Source of the DNA: Bacteroidales bacterium
GTDB taxonomy: Bacteria; Bacteroidota; Bacteroidia; Bacteroidales; Bacteroidaceae
Assembly: GCA_004558535.1 (NCBI GenBank)
Contig: SFCP01000100.1
Span: forward strand, 1 to 7,544
Direction: 5' to 3'
DNA length: 7,544 nt
The position numbers and the translations under genes are program-made. The notes beneath the pieces were generated by a model. It did no database searches. It saw only the letters and a program-made list of their open reading frames with translations, and was not told the DNA's origin. Positions 4,911-7,544 of the stretch are shown piece by piece. Every line of letters begins with the position of its first letter. The stretch's first letter is position 1.

Positions 4911-6194
4911 ATGAGGACACTCCTGCTCAATACCAAGGACGGAGCGGGCGGCGCCGGCATTGCGGCACGACGCCTGCTCGGGGCATTGCGACACATCGGC
5001 GTGGAGGCCGATTTGCTGGTGCGCGACCGCGAAACCAGCCTGCCCCACATACACACCACGGGCCACCGGCTGGCTGCGCGCGCGGCTTTCCTGATGGAGC
5101 GGTGCGACGTGGTGCGCGCCCAGGGCGGAAGCCGCAGCAACCTCTTTGCCATAGACCCCGCCACGCGCGGCTTGCGGCTCGACCAGTCCGACCTGCTGCG
5201 CCGCGCCGACGTCGTCCACCTGCACTGGGTGAACCAGGGTTTCCTCTCGCTCGGCGGGCTGCGCCGCCTGCTGGCCTGCGGCAAAGGCGTGGTATGGACT
5301 ATGCACGACATGTGGCCCGTCACGGGCATCTGTCACCACAGCGAGGCGTGCCGGCACTGGATGCAGGAATGCCACGACTGCCGCCTGTTGCGCCGACCTG
5401 CTGCGCAGGATTTGTCGTGGCGTACTTTCCTCGAAAAGAGGAGCACTTACGCCCGCGGCCGCATCAGTTTTGTGGCGCCCAGCGACTGGTTGGCCGACAT
5501 CGCCCGCCGTTCGCCGCTGACCGAGGGCTGCCCCGTGCACAGCATCCCCAACCCCATTGATACGGCATTCTATGCACCGGGCCGCGAAGCCGAGGTGCGC
5601 GAGCGGCTCGGCATCCCGGCCGACCACCGTGTGCTGCTCTTTGCCGCCTACAAGGCCACCGACGAAAAGAAAGGTACGTCCTACGTCAAGGCAGCTGTGC
5701 AGGCCCTGGCCGAAAACAGCCCGGAGCTGCGCGGCCGGCTACATGTGATTATCGTAGGTCGCGAGGCCGAGACCCTGCGCGAGGCTTTCCCCTGTCCCGC
5801 CCACTGCTTCGAATACGTCAGCGAGGAGACGGTGATGCGCGACCTCTACCGCGCGGCCGATGTCCTGCTGATGCCCACACTGATGGACAACCTGCCCAAC
5901 ACCGTGGTCGAGGCAATGGCCTGCGGCACGCCCTGCGTGGCGTTCAGCGTGGGCGGACTGCCCCAGATGATAGACCACGGACGCGACGGCTACTTGGCGC
6001 GCTACCGCGACGAGGCGGATTTCCTGCACGGCATACGGAGCCTGCTCCTTGCCGACGACTATGCCGCCATCGCAAGGGCAGCCCGCGAAAGCGCCCTGCG
6101 GAATTATGCCGCGGAAACCGTGGCCAGACGCTACCAGGCCGTCTACGAGGAAGCCCTGTCGCACGCTGCTTGTACGAAAAATCCTAACTCCTAA
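4911..6194 (+). CDS. GT4-family glycosyltransferase (GT-B fold)
   Basis: The 427-residue protein would transfer a sugar from a nucleotide-sugar donor onto a glycan acceptor at the cytoplasmic side, probably for a surface polysaccharide. The N-terminal half opens with the LLLNTKDGAGGAGIAARRL pattern that this subfamily uses to bind acceptor and phosphate, followed by VVHLHWVNQGF, a TMHDMWPVTG segment (130-139) and a cysteine cluster C141-x5-C147-x6-C154-x2-C157. The C-terminal Rossmann domain has LLFAAYKATDEKKG, HVIIVG and the nucleotide-binding DNLPNTVVEAMACGTPCVAF loop. There the usual E-x7-E is D326-x7-E334, a variant that I recall as typical of this subgroup. The ATG at 4911 is preferred over an in-frame start 21 bases upstream because the -7 promoter element covers those codons and family members begin at this Met. 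It is the first gene of a likely three-gene cluster. Donor and acceptor are unknown. Confidence 0.9.
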   Translation: MRTLLLNTKDGAGGAGIAARRLLGALRHIGVEADLLVRDRETSLPHIHTTGHRLAARAAFLMERCDVVRAQGGSRSNLFAIDPATRGLRLDQSDLLRRADVVHLHWVNQGFLSLGGLRRLLACGKGVVWTMHDMWPVTGICHHSEACRHWMQECHDCRLLRRPAAQDLSWRTFLEKRSTYARGRISFVAPSDWLADIARRSPLTEGCPVHSIPNPIDTAFYAPGREAEVRERLGIPADHRVLLFAAYKATDEKKGTSYVKAAVQALAENSPELRGRLHVIIVGREAETLREAFPCPAHCFEYVSEETVMRDLYRAADVLLMPTLMDNLPNTVVEAMACGTPCVAFSVGGLPQMIDHGRDGYLARYRDEADFLHGIRSLLLADDYAAIARAARESALRNYAAETVARRYQAVYEEALSHAACTKNPNS

Positions 6195-6210
6195 TTCCTA
6201 ACTCCTAATT
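6183..6210 (+). repeat. Heptamer repeat carrying stop codons in all frames
   Basis: CCTAAYT is repeated four times as two exact 14-bp copies (6183-6196 and 6197-6210). Because the period is seven, the TAA triplets at 6185, 6192, 6199 and 6206 fall in all three frames. The one at 6192-6194 is the stop codon of the upstream glycosyltransferase. Confidence 0.85.
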
Positions 6211-6246
6211 AATAAAAACTGATTGCCCAAGCGCAATCCCCTCCCC

Positions 6247-7041
6247 ATGCCTCCGCTTAAAATCACCGTAGCTACTGTCACCTACAACGCCGCCGCGCTC
6301 ATCGAACGCACCATCGCCAGTGTGGAAAGCCAGGATTATCCCTACGTGGAGCACGTCATCGTAGACGGAAACTCGCAGGACGACACCCTGGCCGCCGTGC
6401 ATCACTATCAGGAACGCAATAGCCTGGCCAAAGTGCCCCACGAGGTGGCCTGCCTGAGCGAACCGGACCACGGACTCTATGACGCGATGAACAAGGCCCT
6501 CGACATGGCCACGGGTGACTACATCGTGTTCCTCAATGCAGGCGATACGCTGCACGATGACGCCACCCTGTCGAAAATTGCCGCCACCGCCGAAAACTGC
6601 CGGGAGGCCGACGGCGGTCGGCTGCCCGCCGTCGTCTACGGACATACCCACCTGGTGGACGCCGAGGGCAGGTACATCGCCCCACGTCGCCTAACGCCGC
6701 CCAAGAAACTGACTTGGCGCTCCTTCCGGCAGGGGATGCTCGTCTGCCACCAAGCCTTCTATGCACGCACCGACTTGGCGCACGCCACCAAGTACGACTT
6801 GCGCTACCGATTCTCGGCCGATTTCGACTGGTGCATCCGACTGATGCGCCGCGCCGGACGCGAAGGTCTGCACAATGCAGACGCCGGTGACGTCGTAGCC
6901 GACTATCTGAGCGAGGGAATGACGACCCGTCACCACAAAGCCTCGCTTGGCGAACGCTTCCGCATCATGTGTCGCCACTACGGCGTCGTGAGCACCGTCG
7001 CCATGCACCTGTGGTTTTGCCTGCGGGCCATCGTGAAATAA
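6247..7041 (+). CDS. GT2-family glycosyltransferase (GT-A fold)
   Basis: This 264-residue enzyme has the GT-A nucleotide-binding core: ITVATVTYNAAALIERTIASV (6-26), the VDGNSQDDT motif (39-47), SEPDHGLYDAMNKAL (71-85), and FLNAGD (95-100) at the metal-binding DxD position. A D192-F-D194-W195 segment probably holds the catalytic acidic residue. The pattern resembles the WcaE-like group that adds sugars during exopolysaccharide or O-antigen assembly. It has no clear transmembrane segment, although the C-terminal end (near VVSTVAMHLWFCLRAIV) is hydrophobic and may touch the membrane. ATG at 6247 is chosen over an upstream TTG at 6223 because the family begins immediately before the first beta strand. 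It follows the GT4 gene by 52 bases and precedes recX by 38, so the three are probably co-transcribed. The sugar specificity cannot be read. Confidence 0.9.
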   Translation: MPPLKITVATVTYNAAALIERTIASVESQDYPYVEHVIVDGNSQDDTLAAVHHYQERNSLAKVPHEVACLSEPDHGLYDAMNKALDMATGDYIVFLNAGDTLHDDATLSKIAATAENCREADGGRLPAVVYGHTHLVDAEGRYIAPRRLTPPKKLTWRSFRQGMLVCHQAFYARTDLAHATKYDLRYRFSADFDWCIRLMRRAGREGLHNADAGDVVADYLSEGMTTRHHKASLGERFRIMCRHYGVVSTVAMHLWFCLRAIVK

Positions 7042-7079
7042 CCAACGCCTGCCTGCTTCCATCCAGCACGTCCCGAATT

Positions 7080-7544
7080 ATGCAGAAAGTCTCTCCCGAA
7101 AAAGCCTACCAGCGCGCCGCGGCACGCTGTGCACGCTGCGAATGCTGCCGCCACGACTTGCGGCAAAACTTGCTGCGCGCCGGGCTCGATGCTGACGAAG
7201 CGGAGGCCGTCCTCGACCGACTGGAGCAGGAGAAATTCCTGGATGCTGCGCGCTATGTGCGGGCCTTTGTCGCCGACAAGCTCCGCTACGAGCGCTGGGG
7301 ACGGATAAAGATCCGCCAAGCTCTCCTGCAAAAACAACTGCCCGAGGCTGAAATCGAACTGGCCCTGACCGACATCGACGAAGAGGAGTACATAGCCCTG
7401 CTCCACGAGGTCATCCAGAAAAAAATCCGCTCCCTCGGCGCCACTGACGACTACACCGGACGTCAGAAAGTGGCCCGCTACGCCATCTCCCGCGGCTTCG
7501 AGCCCGACAAAGTCTTTCGCGCCATCAATGCGGAGGGGTGGGAG
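7080..7544 (+). CDS. recX: Regulatory protein RecX (3' end beyond window)
   Basis: The open frame from ATG at 7080 continues for 155 codons to the last base, without a stop. The product matches RecX, a helical-repeat protein that binds RecA filaments and limits recombinase activity. Recognisable parts are an N-terminal AYQRAAARCARCECCRHDLRQNLL segment, VLDRLEQEKFLDAARYVRAFVADK, the conserved RWGRIKIRQALLQKQLPEAEIELAL stretch, and a third repeat ending ARYAISRGFEPDKVFRAI. The length is already near the family's usual size, so probably only a few codons are missing. It begins 38 bases after the GT2 gene without a visible promoter of its own, so it may depend on the glycosyltransferase transcript. 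Four cysteines close together near the N-terminus (about residues 17-23) are notable. Confidence 0.9.
   Translation, partial: MQKVSPEKAYQRAAARCARCECCRHDLRQNLLRAGLDADEAEAVLDRLEQEKFLDAARYVRAFVADKLRYERWGRIKIRQALLQKQLPEAEIELALTDIDEEEYIALLHEVIQKKIRSLGATDDYTGRQKVARYAISRGFEPDKVFRAINAEGWE

Noticed and set aside
4878..5627. Minus-strand reading frame of 249 codons
   Set aside because: It is antisense to the well-supported GT4 gene and has no family signature.
6978..7406. Minus-strand reading frame of 142 codons opposite recX
   Set aside because: It is a shadow of recX, whose sense-strand product is clearly recognisable.

Overview
The window looks like high-GC Bacteroidota DNA, probably Bacteroidales. 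Promoters use the TAnnTTTG -7 element, with TTTG about 20 nt upstream at the two best sites. Shine-Dalgarno sequences are not evident. A surface lipoprotein carries a Cys-Ser-Asp-Asp-Asp export signal, and a TonB-dependent receptor sits beside a beta-propeller lipoprotein. No species is claimed.

Layout from left to right. Positions 1-261 hold a hairpin followed by a T-run at the left edge, otherwise nothing recognisable, and then the terminator of rpsO. Minus-strand rpsO (ribosomal protein S15) has its own clear promoter. Positions 665-4076, minus strand, form a vitamin B12 uptake operon. In transcription order it is a TAnnTTTG promoter, an adenosylcobalamin-type riboswitch (3842-4063), a BtuB-like TonB-dependent receptor (1702-3723) and a BtuG-like surface lipoprotein (665-1643). 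The lipoprotein is broken by a one-base frameshift just after its lipobox.

Positions 4077-4910 hold no credible protein gene but have a lot of structure. There is a GC-rich tandem repeat of about 63 bp in four copies (4173-4422), enclosed by a perfect 10-bp inverted repeat (4102-4111 and 4446-4455). A 21-bp minisatellite follows (4558-4615). A minus-strand promoter with ideal spacing (4719-4750) faces two consecutive hairpins, the second ending in U5, which together look like a small-RNA gene of roughly 78 nt.

From 4911 to the right edge, three plus-strand genes are closely spaced: a GT4-family glycosyltransferase (with a -7 element so close to the ATG that the mRNA may be almost leaderless), a GT2-family glycosyltransferase, and recX, cut by the window end. 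A heptamer repeat with stop codons in all three frames separates the two glycosyltransferases.

The B12 operon and the glycan/recX cluster diverge from the repeat-rich 4.1-4.9 kb region. The riboswitch is expected to shut the operon down when cobalamin is plentiful. BtuG would capture B12 at the cell surface and pass it to BtuB for TonB-driven import. The frameshift, if real, would remove the capture protein and leave the receptor. I do not see a wholly unknown multi-gene system. The least explained items are the putative small RNA, the bracketed 63-bp repeat array and the btuG frameshift.
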